Assembly (NCBI RefSeq): GCF_027587175.1
Contig: NZ_JAPCID010000009.1
Location: 122,279-186,278 of the forward strand
Direction of reading: 5' to 3'
DNA length: 64,000 nucleotides
Source: Solirubrobacter deserti
GTDB lineage: Bacteria; Actinomycetota; Thermoleophilia; Solirubrobacterales; Solirubrobacteraceae
Notes under the pieces: model-generated
The model's input: only the letters and a program-made list of their open reading frames with translations
The model's database searches: none
Told to the model about the DNA's origin: nothing
Position numbers and translations under genes: made by a program
Shown here: piece by piece, positions 1 through 10,050 of the stretch
How the letters are laid out: each line of letters starts with the position of its first letter
Numbering within the stretch: position 1 is the first letter of the stretch

Positions 1-125
1 AGGTGTGGTGGGCGCTCGCCTGCCAGCGCCGTCCGCACGCTTTGTAGCCGCCCACAAATCCGCGCCGCGAACTTCGGCTCCGCCGCCGTAGCCACGGGGC
101 CACGCGCGCGCGAGCGTTCCGCGGC

Positions 126-1292
126 ATGAGGAGAGCCGTGAACCGGGCCAACAACGTGGAGGATCTGCGACGCATCGCCCGCCGGCGATTGCCGAAGGCG
201 GTGTTCGACGTCATCGACGGAGGGTCGGGGGACGACGTCACCCTGCGCGGCAACCGCGCCGCGTTCGAGACCCTGTGGCTGCGGCCGCGCCCGCTCGAGG
301 ACGTCAGCCGCGTCGACCTGCGCACGACCGTGCTCGGGGAGGACGTCTCGATGCCGCTGCTGCTGGACCCGTGTAGCTTCGCGCGCATGTGCCACCCGCA
401 GGCCGAGCTGGCGGTCGCTCGGGCGGCGGGCCGGGCGGGCACGATCTACACGATCGCGGGCGGCGCGAGCGAGAAGCCCGAGGACATCGCCAAGGTCGCG
501 ATCGGCTCCCTCTGGTACCAGCTGTACATGATGCCCGACCAGGGCATGAACGAGGCGCTGCTGGACCGCGTCGAGGCCGCGGGCTACCGCACCCTGGTGG
601 TCACGGTCGACACGCCGATCAAGCCCTACCGCGAGCTGGACCTGCGCAACCGGATCGAGCTGCCGCTGCAGATCACGCCGCGGCTGATCGCGGCCGGCGT
701 CTCCCGCCCGCTGTGGGCCCGGGACTTTCTGATGGGCAACTCCGGCTCGTCGAACTTCAGCCTCACGCAGGCCAAGAAGGCCTACGACAACTTCGCCGAC
801 GCGATCATGCACATGAAGTCGGTCACGCGCACCGACGTCGCGTGGCTGCGCGAGCGCTGGAAGGGGCCGCTGGTGATCAAGGGCGTGCTGCGCGGCGAGG
901 AGGTGCCGGAGCTGCTCGCGCTCGGCGTCGACGGGATCGTGGTCTCCAACCACGGCGGCCGCAACCTGGACGGCGTGCCGCCCACGCTGCAGGTGCTGCC
1001 GGAGATCGTCGAGGCCGCCGACGGGCGCGCCGAGGTCCTTCTCGACGGAGGCGTCCGGCGCGGCACCGACGTCGTGAAGGCGCTCGCGCTCGGCGCCCGC
1101 GCCGTGCTCACGGGCCGCCCCTACATGTTCGCGCTCGCGGCCGGCGGCGAACCCGGGGTGGACCGCGCCCTCGAGCTGCTGCGCAACGAGATCCACCGCG
1201 CAATGGCCTTCTGCGGCGTCACCTCGATCGCCCAGATCGACGCTTCGCTCGTCCACCGTCCCGAGCCCGCGCTCACCCCGCTCGCCGTCTGA
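126..1292 (+). CDS. FMN-dependent alpha-hydroxy-acid oxidase/dehydrogenase
   Basis: A 388-residue protein of the lactate/glycolate oxidase (LldD/GOX) family, which oxidises 2-hydroxy acids to 2-keto acids with FMN in a TIM barrel. Seen: the active-site segment SNHGGRNLDG with catalytic His276, followed by LLDGGVRRGTDVVKAL and the FMN-phosphate region GARAVLTGRPY; also WYQLYM and VDTP segments typical of the family. Odd: the N-terminal substrate-binding Tyr pair usual in this family (DYY or DYI) reads D28-V29-I30, so substrate handling may differ. ATG start at 126. The next gene begins 10 bases downstream, so the two are probably co-transcribed. Family assignment is firm; the substrate is unknown. 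The surrounding hydrolases and aldolase suggest a catabolic role. Confidence 0.9.
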   Translation: MRRAVNRANNVEDLRRIARRRLPKAVFDVIDGGSGDDVTLRGNRAAFETLWLRPRPLEDVSRVDLRTTVLGEDVSMPLLLDPCSFARMCHPQAELAVARAAGRAGTIYTIAGGASEKPEDIAKVAIGSLWYQLYMMPDQGMNEALLDRVEAAGYRTLVVTVDTPIKPYRELDLRNRIELPLQITPRLIAAGVSRPLWARDFLMGNSGSSNFSLTQAKKAYDNFADAIMHMKSVTRTDVAWLRERWKGPLVIKGVLRGEEVPELLALGVDGIVVSNHGGRNLDGVPPTLQVLPEIVEAADGRAEVLLDGGVRRGTDVVKALALGARAVLTGRPYMFALAAGGEPGVDRALELLRNEIHRAMAFCGVTSIAQIDASLVHRPEPALTPLAV

Positions 1293-1302
1293 GGAGAGAC
1301 CC

Positions 1303-2454
1303 TTGACCGTCGTCAAATACCCGATCGTCGACACCGACGTCCACCCCGCCATGAACCCGGCGGTGCCCGGCGTGATGGCGTACCTGCCCCAACGCTGGCG
1401 CGACTACGTCGGCGAGATCGGCATCATGCGCAACTTCATGACCGGCGGTGAGCGCCCGCGCCACCGCGAGTTCGCGAGCCGATGGGACGCCACCCCGCCC
1501 GCGGGCGGCGCGCCCGGCTCGAACCCGGAGTTCGCGCGCGCGCAGCTGCTCGACCAGTTCGACATGAGCGGCGCGATGCTCAACGACATCGCGCCGATCT
1601 TCCTCAATGGCGGCAAGCACCAGCCCGCGGAGCTCGCGGCCGCGTTCTGCTCGGCCGTCAACGACCATCGGCGCGACGAGTGGCTGGCCTCGGACCCACG
1701 CTGGTACGGCTCGATCAACACGCCGTACGAGCTGCCGCACCTCGCGGTGGAGGAGATCCGCCGCTGCAAGGAGGACATGGGCGAGTACAACGATCGCTGG
1801 AAGCAGGTCATGTTCGCGCCCGACAACGCGCGTCCGCCCGGGCATCCGTCGTACTGGCCGATCTACGAGGCCGCCGAGCACTACGGGCTGCCGATCGGCT
1901 TCCACGTGCTCGCCAGCCGCAAGCTCACCTCCTCCGGCAGCTGCAACTTCTACTTCGAGGAGCACTGCGACTGGGCGGCGTTCAACTTCCCGCTGTTGTC
2001 GAGCTTCGTCTTCGAAGGCGTCTTCGACCGGTTCCCGAAGCTCAAGGTCGCGATGATCGAGCTGTCGTGGTCATGGGCGATCCCGCTCGCCTGGCGCATG
2101 GACCATGCCTACCGCGTCATGAAGAGCGAGGTGCCGCACCTGCAGCGCCTGCCGTCCGAGTACATCCGCGACCACGTCTGGTACTCGACGCAGCCGATCG
2201 AGGAGCCCGAGGATCCGCGCCACATCGACGACGTGCTCGAGCTCTTCGAGGTCTCCGGGATGGCGGACAAGCTCATGTACTCGTCGGACTATCCGCACTG
2301 GGACTATGACCCGCCGTCGGCGTTCCCGAAGGCCGTGAGCGGCGAGCGCATGGGCCGGATCCTGGGCGAGAACGCCGCTGCGCTCTACGGCATCGACCTG
2401 ATCGAGGGCACGGGCTGGACGCCCGAGCAGCCCGCGGTCGCCGCCGCCGCGTAG
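1303..2454 (+). CDS. Amidohydrolase_2 family metal-dependent hydrolase/decarboxylase
   Basis: A 383-residue TIM-barrel protein of the amidohydrolase-2 (ACMSD / gamma-resorcylate decarboxylase-like) family. Seen: the N-terminal motif VDTDVHP with His14, the central GFHVLAS segment that would supply a barrel His, and the C-terminal SSDYPHWDYD with the metal-binding Asp. As in many members, the first motif has a single His instead of HxH. TTG start at 1303 after GAGGAG. It follows the oxidase by 10 bases. Its 3' end overlaps the convergent MFS gene by about 70 bases, unusual in length. A second, diverged family member lies at 10047-11135, suggesting related substrates. Reaction (hydrolysis or decarboxylation of a carboxylate, often aromatic) is inferred from the family only. 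Confidence 0.85.
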   Translation: MTVVKYPIVDTDVHPAMNPAVPGVMAYLPQRWRDYVGEIGIMRNFMTGGERPRHREFASRWDATPPAGGAPGSNPEFARAQLLDQFDMSGAMLNDIAPIFLNGGKHQPAELAAAFCSAVNDHRRDEWLASDPRWYGSINTPYELPHLAVEEIRRCKEDMGEYNDRWKQVMFAPDNARPPGHPSYWPIYEAAEHYGLPIGFHVLASRKLTSSGSCNFYFEEHCDWAAFNFPLLSSFVFEGVFDRFPKLKVAMIELSWSWAIPLAWRMDHAYRVMKSEVPHLQRLPSEYIRDHVWYSTQPIEEPEDPRHIDDVLELFEVSGMADKLMYSSDYPHWDYDPPSAFPKAVSGERMGRILGENAAALYGIDLIEGTGWTPEQPAVAAAA

Positions 2455-3728
2455 CGAGGGACGAGGGCGCTCGCCGCGACCGCCGCGGCGAGCAGCCCCG
2501 CGATCACCCAGAAGGCGGGGGCGAACCCGTGCGCGACGACGATCGTCGCGCTCAGCGTCGCGCCGACGCTGCCGCCGATCGTCCGCATGATCTGGTTGAC
2601 GCCGGTGGCCACGCCGCTCTGCGTCAGGTCGACGGCGCCCATCACGAGGTTGACCATCGCGGCGTAGGAGAGCCCGATGCCGGCGCCCATCACCGCCGAG
2701 GCGACCGCCACGCCGGCCACGCTGCGGTACGCGACCGCGCACAGGACGAACGACAGGCACGAGCACAGCGCGCCGGCCGTCAGGCACGCGCGCGAGCCGA
2801 AGCGTGCCTCCAGGCGCCCCGCCGCCGAGCTGAACGCGAGCAGCGTCACCGTCGACGGGAGCAGCAGCAGCCCCGCGCCGGTCACGTCGGTGCCGAGCAG
2901 CGGCGCGAGCTGCGGGATCAGCAGCCCGAACGCGAACAGCCCCGCACCCAACAGCAGCGTGGTCAGGTTCGTCGTCCAGACCGTGCGCCGCGCCAGCACG
3001 CGCATGTCCACGAGCGGAACGGGCGCCCGCCGCTCCGCCCACACCCACGCCGGGAGCAGCGCCAGACCGGCGGCGCCGAGCACCGCATCGCCCCAGGTCA
3101 GGGCGAGCAGCGCCGCCGACAGCCCGGCGGCCATCAGCGCCATGCCCGTCCAGTGGATGCGCCCGCCGCTCGCCCGCACGGGGGAGGCCGGCACCGTGCG
3201 CCAGACGGCGACCGTCGCCAGCGCGATGCCCGCCAGCGGAAGCCAGAACAGCCAGTGGTAGGACAGGTGCTCGACGACCGGGCCCGCGAGGACGATGCCG
3301 GCGCCGGCGCCGGCGCTCAGGATCCCCGAGAGGAACCCGAGCGCGCCCGGCACCGCGCGCGGCTCGAGCTCGTCACGCACGATCGCGAAGGCGAGCGGGA
3401 ACACGCCACCGCCCGCGCCCTGCACGAGCCGCGCGGCGACGAGCACCTCGATCGAGCTCGCGAGCGCGCCGAGCAACGTGCCGGCGCACAGCACCAGCAG
3501 CACCGCGAGCAGCACGCGGTGCTTGCCGTAGAGGTCGCCGAGCCGGCCGATCACGGGCGTCAGCACCGAGGCGCTGAGCAGGTAGCCCGTCATCACCCAG
3601 CTCGCGGTCGCCGGGGTGATCGCGAACGCGCGCTGAAGGTCGGGAAGCGCCGGGGCCAGGAACGACTGCATCAGCGCGTAGCCGGCTCCGGCGGCGGCCA
3701 GCGCGGCCAGCAGGCGCCGGCGCGTCAT
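2385..3728 (-). CDS. MFS transporter (DHA-type drug/metabolite exporter)
   Basis: A 447-residue major facilitator with about 12 predicted hydrophobic helices. The loop after helix 2 reads GRLGDLYGKHR, a classical MFS motif A, and the N-terminal half resembles proton-driven drug exporters (LVQGAGGGVFPLAFA in helix 4). It ends in a long non-membrane tail (residues ~425-447) that overlaps the end of the convergent hydrolase gene. It follows livF on the same strand after a large hairpin that ends three bases before the ATG. No Shine-Dalgarno is visible in that gap. Cargo is unknown; location beside catabolic genes fits efflux or exchange of an intermediate. Confidence 0.85.
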   Translation of the reverse strand: MTRRRLLAALAAAGAGYALMQSFLAPALPDLQRAFAITPATASWVMTGYLLSASVLTPVIGRLGDLYGKHRVLLAVLLVLCAGTLLGALASSIEVLVAARLVQGAGGGVFPLAFAIVRDELEPRAVPGALGFLSGILSAGAGAGIVLAGPVVEHLSYHWLFWLPLAGIALATVAVWRTVPASPVRASGGRIHWTGMALMAAGLSAALLALTWGDAVLGAAGLALLPAWVWAERRAPVPLVDMRVLARRTVWTTNLTTLLLGAGLFAFGLLIPQLAPLLGTDVTGAGLLLLPSTVTLLAFSSAAGRLEARFGSRACLTAGALCSCLSFVLCAVAYRSVAGVAVASAVMGAGIGLSYAAMVNLVMGAVDLTQSGVATGVNQIMRTIGGSVGATLSATIVVAHGFAPAFWVIAGLLAAAVAASALVPRYAAAATAGCSGVQPVPSIRSMP

Positions 3729-3731
3729 CGT

Positions 3732-3783
3732 GGGGCGAACGTGCCGGCCGGGAAGGAGGAGCGCCCGGCCGGCACGTCGCCCC
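3732..3783 (-). terminator. Long hairpin between livF and the MFS gene
   Basis: Bases 3739-3752 pair perfectly with 3764-3777 (14 bp, loop 3753-3763). After a one-base bulge at 3738, 3732-3737 pair with 3778-3783 (GGGGCG/CGCCCC), giving about 20 bp. It lies 6 bases beyond the livF stop and ends 3 bases before the MFS start codon. It can serve as a livF terminator or, if read through, could occlude MFS initiation. No U-tract. Confidence 0.6.
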
Positions 3784-3789
3784 GCGGGC

Positions 3790-4496
<707 letters not shown>

Positions 4497-4500
<4 letters not shown>

Positions 4501-7211
4501 AACGTCTCCTTCACACGGGTGGGCTCGGACTCGATGACCTCGTCGGAGCCGAGATAGGCCTTGATCGTCGCGGGGTCGGCGCGGACGACCTCGGGCGTGC
4601 CCTGCGCGATCGTGCGGCCGAAGTCGAGCACCACGATCTCGTCGCACACCGCCATGACGAAGTTCATGTCGTGCTCGACCAGCAGCACCCCGATGCCCCA
4701 CTCGTCGGCCAGCCGCCGCACCAGCCGCGCCAGCTCGCGCGACTCACGCTCGCCCAGGCCGGCCGCCGGCTCGTCCAGCAGCAGCACGCTCGGCTGCGTG
4801 GCCACCGCCCGCGCGATCGCGACCAGCCGCCGGCGGCCATAGGGCAGATCGGACACGAGCCGGTCCAGGTCGCCCTCGAGCTGGAACTCGTGCACGGCCG
4901 TCACCACCGCGGCCGGCAGCGGCGGCGTGAGCGGATATACCATGTCGCGCACGTAGGACAGCCGGTCGCGCGGGTCCGAGGCCGTGCGCAGGTTGTCCAG
5001 CACGGTCATGTCCTCGAACAGCTCCAGCGACTGGAACGAGCGGCTGACGCCGACCCGCGCGCGTTGTGCGGCGTGCAGCCCGGTGATGTCGACGCCGTCG
5101 AGGTCCAGGTGGCCGGTGGCCGGCTCCACGAACCCGGTGATGGCGTCGATGGCGGTCGTCTTGCCGGCGCCGTTGGGCCCGATCAGCCCGACGATCTTGC
5201 CCGGTGGGACCGTGAGTGACAGGTCGCTCAGCGCCACCACGCCGCCGAAGCGCACGGTGACGCCCTCCACGGTGAGCGTCTTGGACGCCACCTTCTCGAT
5301 CCGCGTCGGCTTGTCCAGCGCGGTCGCGGCCGCCGGCTTCTCGGCCTTGCGACGCAGCTTCTTCGCGATGGCCCGGAACTGGAGGATGTTCTGCTTGGCC
5401 GCGCCGTCCTCGTTCTGCATCAACAGCAGGATCAGGATCAGGCCGCCGATCGGGATGATGTACTCGGTGACGTTGCCGAACAGGCTGTTGCCGATCTGGG
5501 TGCCGAGCGCGCTCGGCGCGAGCGTCGCGCCGATGATCGGGCCGAACACGTAGCCGATGCCGCCGATCACCGTCCACGCGACCGCGTTGATCGACGTGAA
5601 GTTCGTGAACTCGGAGAAGATCACGACGTCCGACCGGTAGGCGATCGCGATGCCGCCGAGCGTGGCCACCGCGGCCGAGAAGCCGAACGCGAACGTCTTG
5701 GTCTCCGAGACGCTGATGCCCAGCGCCGCCGCGGCCCGCTCGTTGGTGCGCACGGCCAGCATGCGCCGGCCCGAGCGCCCGCGCCGCACGTTGGCCACCG
5801 CGAGCGCGGCGACCGTGAACAGCGCCAGGCAGAACAGCGCGTAGCGCGTCGGGTGCATGATCGGCTCGATCGAGAACCCGAGGATCTTCGGCTCGTGGAC
5901 GTCGGTGCCGAGCAGGCCACCCGACAGCGTGCCGTTGTTGAACACGATCAACTCGATCGCCGCGCCCAGGCCCAGGGTGGCGACGGCGAGGTTGAGCCCG
6001 CGGGCGCGCACCGCCGGCAGCGCGAGCAGCATGCCGATCGGGAACGCGAGCGCGAGTCCGATCAGGCAGGCGAGCACGAACGGCACGTCCTGGGTCGCGT
6101 CCAGGCGCGCCACGATCCACACGCCCAGGCCCGCGACCGCGTACTGGGCGAGCGAGATCTGGCCCGCGTAGCCCGTCAGCACCACGATCGAGAGCAGCAC
6201 GAGCGCCATCCCGAACGTGATCGCGAACGACTCCTGCCAGGTCGGCGGGACGACCGCGATCAGCGCCGCCGCGGCCGCCACGCCGGCCACGACGAGCCCG
6301 GGCCGGATCCGGCCGGTGCCCACGCCCGGCAGGCGCTGCAGGAAGAAGTCGCGCGTCGGCAGCGCCTTGCCGCGCAGGACCATCACGGCGACGATCACCG
6401 CGAACGGCACGGACTGGCCGATGCCGGGCGTGGCGACGTATCGCGTGACCTCGGTCTGCGCGATGCCGATCACGATCGCCGCGACGAACACGATCGGGAA
6501 CGAGCGGAAGCTCGCGACCAGCGCGGCCGCCAGCGCGGCGATGACGAGGTTGGTCATCGTCGCCGCCTGCAGCTGGACGATCGGCGCGATCAGGATCGCG
6601 GCCAGGCCGGCGAGGCCGGAGCCGAGCGCCCAGTTGATCGTCGCGATCCGGTCCGGCGACCAGCCCAGCGACGCCGCGACCCGCTGGTTCTCCGCGACGG
6701 CCGCGGTGCCGAGGCCGAACGACGTGTACTTGTAGACCCACCACAGCGCGGCGGTGAGCGCGCCCGCCACGGTCACGAGGATCACGCGGTCGGCGGTGAT
6801 GGTGATGTCGCCGCCGAGGCGGATCAGGTCCGTCGGCAGCGCGCTGGAGATGGTGATGATGTCCGGGCCGTAGCGCAGGACGACGAGACCCTGCAGCAGG
6901 ATCAGCACGCCCAGCGTCGCGACGATCCGGGCCAGCGACGACGCGCGCCGCAGCGGCCGCATCACGAACAGGTGCGTGAGCGCGCCGATGCCGGCCGAGA
7001 CGGCGACGCCGACGACCAGGCCGAGCGCCCACGGCAGGCCCTGCTCGACCCAGATGTCCCACGAGATGAACGCGGCGACCATGCCGATGGCGCCGTGGGC
7101 GAAGTTCAGGACGCCCGACCCGCGGTAGATCAGGACCAGGCCCTGCGCGGCGAGGGAGTAGAGCGCGCCGAGCCCGAGGCCCAGCAGCGCGAAACGGATG
7201 ACTTCTTCCAT
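4497..7211 (-). CDS. Fused LivH-LivM-LivG: two permeases and an ATPase in one chain
   Basis: A 904-residue polypeptide carrying three normally separate subunits of a Liv-type importer. Residues ~1-290 are a LivH permease (start MEEVIRFALLGLGLGALYSL, with NFAHG). Residues ~295-600 are a LivM permease (GYAGQISLAQYAVAG and EFTNFTSINAVAWTVIGG). A charged linker (~600-645) leads to a LivG ATPase with Walker A GPNGAGKTT near residue 680, signature LPYGRRR, and Walker B VLLLDEPAAGLGE. The reading frame is continuous with no stop or shift, so this is a true fusion. It starts 12 bases after the receptor gene stop and overlaps livF by four bases, so all three form one operon. The fusion fixes permease and ATPase stoichiometry. 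Confidence 0.93.
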
Positions 7212-7223
7212 GCCGGGGCCCCC

Positions 7224-8480
7224 CTACTGGGCGCTCGCCTGCGCGATCTTGTCGCTCAGGTCGTTGAACTTGCCGTTCTCGAGGGCGGTCAGCTTGCCGT
7301 CCTTGAAGGTCTCGAAGACGAGGCTGCGGTTGAACATGCGCGGGAAGTCCTCGACGCTCCACGGCGTGCTCGTGTCGACCGGGGCGAGCAGGCCGTCGGT
7401 CTGCACGTCGGAGGTCTTGTTGAACATCGCCAGCACCGACTCGTTGTTGACCGGCTGGCCGGACTTGGCGACGCGGCGCGCCACGTCGACGAACGCGAGG
7501 AAGTTCAGGTAGGAGCCCTTGGTGAAGCTCGACGTGAAGTTCGTCAGCTTCTCCTTGTTGATCGGGTCCATCGTCTCGTTGAACTTGTTCCACTTGGGGT
7601 CGTTGAACGGGTACGACATGTCGACCGCGACCATCCCCTCGAGCAGGTCCGGGAACTTCTCCAGGATCTTCTGCGTGTACACGCCGCCCTGGTAGCCGGC
7701 GAGCTTGTTGGAGTCGTTCTTCCAGCCCGTCTGCTGCAGCGCCGGATAGAACGCCGTCATCAGTGTCTCGCTGAGGTACGGGACGATGCAGTCGGGCTTG
7801 GAGGACACCGCCTGCGCGGCCGTCGGCGCCCAGTCGGTGGCGCCCAGCGGCGCGGCGACGATCTTCGCCGGCGGCTTGCCCGCGGCCGCGAAGCCCATCG
7901 CCGAGAGCTCTTTGACGTAGTCGAGCTGCGGCGTCTGCACGCTGATCAACACCGGGTTCTGGCAGTTCAGGCCCGCGATGTAGGAGCCGGCGATCTGGGT
8001 CAGCACGCCTGCGGCCATCGGGAACGCGACGTCCGAGTGCAGGTCGGCCGGGTCGAACGCGAACGCCGGCAGGTACGCGGTCTTGCCCTGCTCGAAGACC
8101 GGCGGGATCTTGGCTGTGCCGAAGCTGGCCTGCACGAGCGCGGCCGAGGCCTTGTCGTTGAGCGCGTCACGCGCGCAGCGCGACGCCTGGTCGGGCAGGT
8201 TCTGCAGATCGCAGGTCTTGATCTCGACCGGATGCCCCTCGATCCCGCCCTCCTTGTTCACGCGCTCCGCAGCCGCCTTGATGGCGGCCGGGATGCCGGA
8301 GTAGGACAGGCCCGTCTGCGACGTCTCGTCCCCGATCACCCACAACTTGACCGGGTCCTTGGTCAGCCCCGCGTTCGCGGCGCCGCCACCCCCCTCGTCG
8401 CTGCCACACGCGACCAGTCCGAGACCCATGGCGGTCGTGGCACACAAGGCCAGCGCCCCACGGCGGAAGTGGTAGTTCAT
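7224..8480 (-). CDS. Liv-type ABC transporter substrate-binding lipoprotein
   Basis: A 418-residue periplasmic-type receptor (Peripla_BP_6/LivK class). Seen: lipoprotein signal peptide with n-region MNYHFRRG, hydrophobic core and lipobox LVAC (Cys about residue 26), then a Gly-rich linker SDEGGGGAAN. The mature part begins KLWVIGDETSQTGLSYSG, the usual first strand of these receptors, followed by AAIKAAAERVNKEGGIEGHPV. RBS AAAGGAGGAG precedes the ATG. First gene of the importer operon and divergent from the aldolase operon, which suggests shared control from the 185-base gap. Ligand unknown; diverged members bind aromatic acids or amides as well as Leu/Ile/Val. Confidence 0.92.
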   Translation of the reverse strand: MNYHFRRGALALCATTAMGLGLVACGSDEGGGGAANAGLTKDPVKLWVIGDETSQTGLSYSGIPAAIKAAAERVNKEGGIEGHPVEIKTCDLQNLPDQASRCARDALNDKASAALVQASFGTAKIPPVFEQGKTAYLPAFAFDPADLHSDVAFPMAAGVLTQIAGSYIAGLNCQNPVLISVQTPQLDYVKELSAMGFAAAGKPPAKIVAAPLGATDWAPTAAQAVSSKPDCIVPYLSETLMTAFYPALQQTGWKNDSNKLAGYQGGVYTQKILEKFPDLLEGMVAVDMSYPFNDPKWNKFNETMDPINKEKLTNFTSSFTKGSYLNFLAFVDVARRVAKSGQPVNNESVLAMFNKTSDVQTDGLLAPVDTSTPWSVEDFPRMFNRSLVFETFKDGKLTALENGKFNDLSDKIAQASAQ

Positions 8481-8629
8481 CTCTCTCCTCCTTTGACCGG
8501 ATTCCCAGGCCGGATTGGTCGCGAATGTAAGTCAGCCGCGCCGAGGAGGCACTGTGTGATCTGCCAAGGCTCAACTGTGAATGTTCGGCTGATCTGCCGA
8601 TGCGGCGCTACGGGCGGTGAGCGACCGTT

Positions 8630-8644
8630 GGGTGCGAGGCACCC
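8630..8644 (+). promoter_or_regulatory. Small hairpin in the leader of the aldolase operon
   Basis: GGGTGC (8630-8635) pairs with GCACCC (8639-8644) around a GAG loop, 7 bases before the GCGGAGG ribosome-binding site of the aldolase gene. In the same divergent gap the octamer GATCTGCC occurs twice, near 8560 and 8591. No convincing -35/-10 pair was found. Function as an operator or leader element is a guess. Confidence 0.3.
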
Positions 8645-8665
8645 GAGGAGAGCGGAGGTTCCGAA

Positions 8666-9454
8666 TTGCCCAGAAACAAGCTCCGGCAGCAGTGGGACGC
8701 TGGGGAGATCGCCATCGATTGCTGGCTGAGCGGGTCGTCGATGACGGCCGCGGAAGCCGTCGGACGGCTCGGCTTCGAGTCCGTCGTGATCGACACGCAG
8801 CACACGATGGCGGACTTCCGGGACGTCGCCGGCTGCCTGATGGCCCTGACCGGCACGGGCACGACCGCAATCGTGCGCGTGATCGGCAACGAGCCCTTGA
8901 TGATCCAGAAGATCCTCGACGCGGGCGCGGACGGGATCATGTGCCCGATGGTCTCGACGGCCGCGGAGGCCGAAGCCTTCGTCGGCGCGTGCCGCTATCC
9001 GCCGCTCGGCTATCGCAGCGTCGGCGCCTACCGGCCGGCGGAGGGAATGCTCGAGTACTTCCGGTCCGCCAACCAAGAGCTCGTGACGCTCGCGCAGATC
9101 GAGACGGTCGAGGCGATGGACAACCTCGACGCGATCGCGGCCACGCCTGGCCTGGACGTGCTGTTCATGGGTCCGGGCGATCTGTCGGTGTCCTACGGCG
9201 GCGAGCCCGTCATCGACTACACCGACCCGGTCACCGCCGACCGCCACCGGCGCGTCGTCGAGGCCGCGCACGCGGCGGGCAAGAAGGCGGGCATGCTCGC
9301 CCTCGGCCCGGGCGACATCGCGCGCGCCGTCGACTTCGGGATGGACATGGTCTCGGTCGCGATGGAAGGGCTGCTGGTCGTGGTCGGCGCGGCCGCGAAG
9401 CTGGCGGAGGGCCGGGAGGCGGCTGCGGCCCGGGCGGAGGCCGTTCCCGCATGA
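8666..9454 (+). CDS. HpcH/HpaI-type class II aldolase
   Basis: A 262-residue member of the HpcH/HpaI family, metal-dependent aldolases that cleave 4-hydroxy-2-keto acids to pyruvate and an aldehyde. Seen: VVIDTQHTMAD (family D/H catalytic region), AIVRV with the substrate-binding Arg, MCPMVSTAAEAEAFV, YPPLGYRSVG, AQIETVEA with the metal Glu and MGPGDLS with the metal Asp. TTG start at 8666 after GCGGAGG. First gene of a five-gene operon in which every junction overlaps (ATGA or TGATG), implying translational coupling. Likely performs the last C-C cleavage of a ring-cleavage or sugar-acid pathway; the exact substrate is not predictable. Confidence 0.88.
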   Translation: MPRNKLRQQWDAGEIAIDCWLSGSSMTAAEAVGRLGFESVVIDTQHTMADFRDVAGCLMALTGTGTTAIVRVIGNEPLMIQKILDAGADGIMCPMVSTAAEAEAFVGACRYPPLGYRSVGAYRPAEGMLEYFRSANQELVTLAQIETVEAMDNLDAIAATPGLDVLFMGPGDLSVSYGGEPVIDYTDPVTADRHRRVVEAAHAAGKKAGMLALGPGDIARAVDFGMDMVSVAMEGLLVVVGAAAKLAEGREAAAARAEAVPA

Positions 9455-10050
9455 GCGTTCCGTCGACGAATCCTTCAGAGCCCGGCGGCGCTTCGCGCCG
9501 CGTGGACAAGCACGTCGTCGCGCGCGTCGCGGACGTCCCCGACGGGGGGCGCGTCATCGTCGAGGTCGGCGGGCGCTCGATCGGCATCTTCAACGTCGGC
9601 GGCGAGTTCTTCGGCTTGCTGAACCGCTGCCCGCACAAGGGCGCGCAGATGTGCAAGGGCAACATCGTCGGGCGGCTGTCGTCCAGCGCGCCCGGTGAGT
9701 ACGACTACGACCCGTCCAGCAAGCTGATCATGTGCCCGTGGCACGGCTGGGAGTTCGACATCCGCAGCGGGCAGTCGTACTTCGATCCGCGCGGCACGCG
9801 CCTGCGGGCCTACAACGTGCAGGTCGAGGGCGGCGACGTCGTGGCCGGGGAGATCGAGAGCGGATCGACGGCGCTGACGCCTGCCCAGTACGCCGCAGCC
9901 AACCCGTCGGCGCTGCTGCACGAGAACGGGCTCGCGCCCGGCCCCTACCAGGCCGAGACGATCCCGATCACGGTCGAGGACGAGTACCTCGTCGTCAACC
10001 TGCGCCCGGCCCGGCCGGCGCGCCGCCCGCGCGCGGAGGCCGTGTCATGA
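9451..10050 (+). CDS. Rieske [2Fe-2S] protein
   Basis: A 199-residue protein with one Rieske domain: C60-P-H62 and C95-P-W-H98 bind the [2Fe-2S] cluster. The spacing between the two motifs is long because of an insert (about residues 66-92). Residues ~150-185 form a C-terminal strand-rich extension (ETIPITVEDEYLVVNL). It is larger than a Rieske ferredoxin (about 105 residues) and lacks the non-haem iron catalytic domain of oxygenase alpha subunits (over 350 residues). ATG overlaps the aldolase stop (ATGA). Probably passes electrons from the PDR-type reductase in the same operon to a partner not found in this window, or has its own role with the neighbouring hydrolase. Confidence 0.87.
   Translation: MSVPSTNPSEPGGASRRVDKHVVARVADVPDGGRVIVEVGGRSIGIFNVGGEFFGLLNRCPHKGAQMCKGNIVGRLSSSAPGEYDYDPSSKLIMCPWHGWEFDIRSGQSYFDPRGTRLRAYNVQVEGGDVVAGEIESGSTALTPAQYAAANPSALLHENGLAPGPYQAETIPITVEDEYLVVNLRPARPARRPRAEAVS

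Noticed and set aside
1..125. Tail of an upstream gene or a promoter before the first gene
   Set aside because: No frame with normal bias and stop is convincing and no -35/-10 pair stands out; the stretch is too short to judge.
9451..10050. Rieske oxygenase alpha subunit
   Set aside because: The protein is 199 residues and has no non-haem iron 2-His-1-carboxylate domain.
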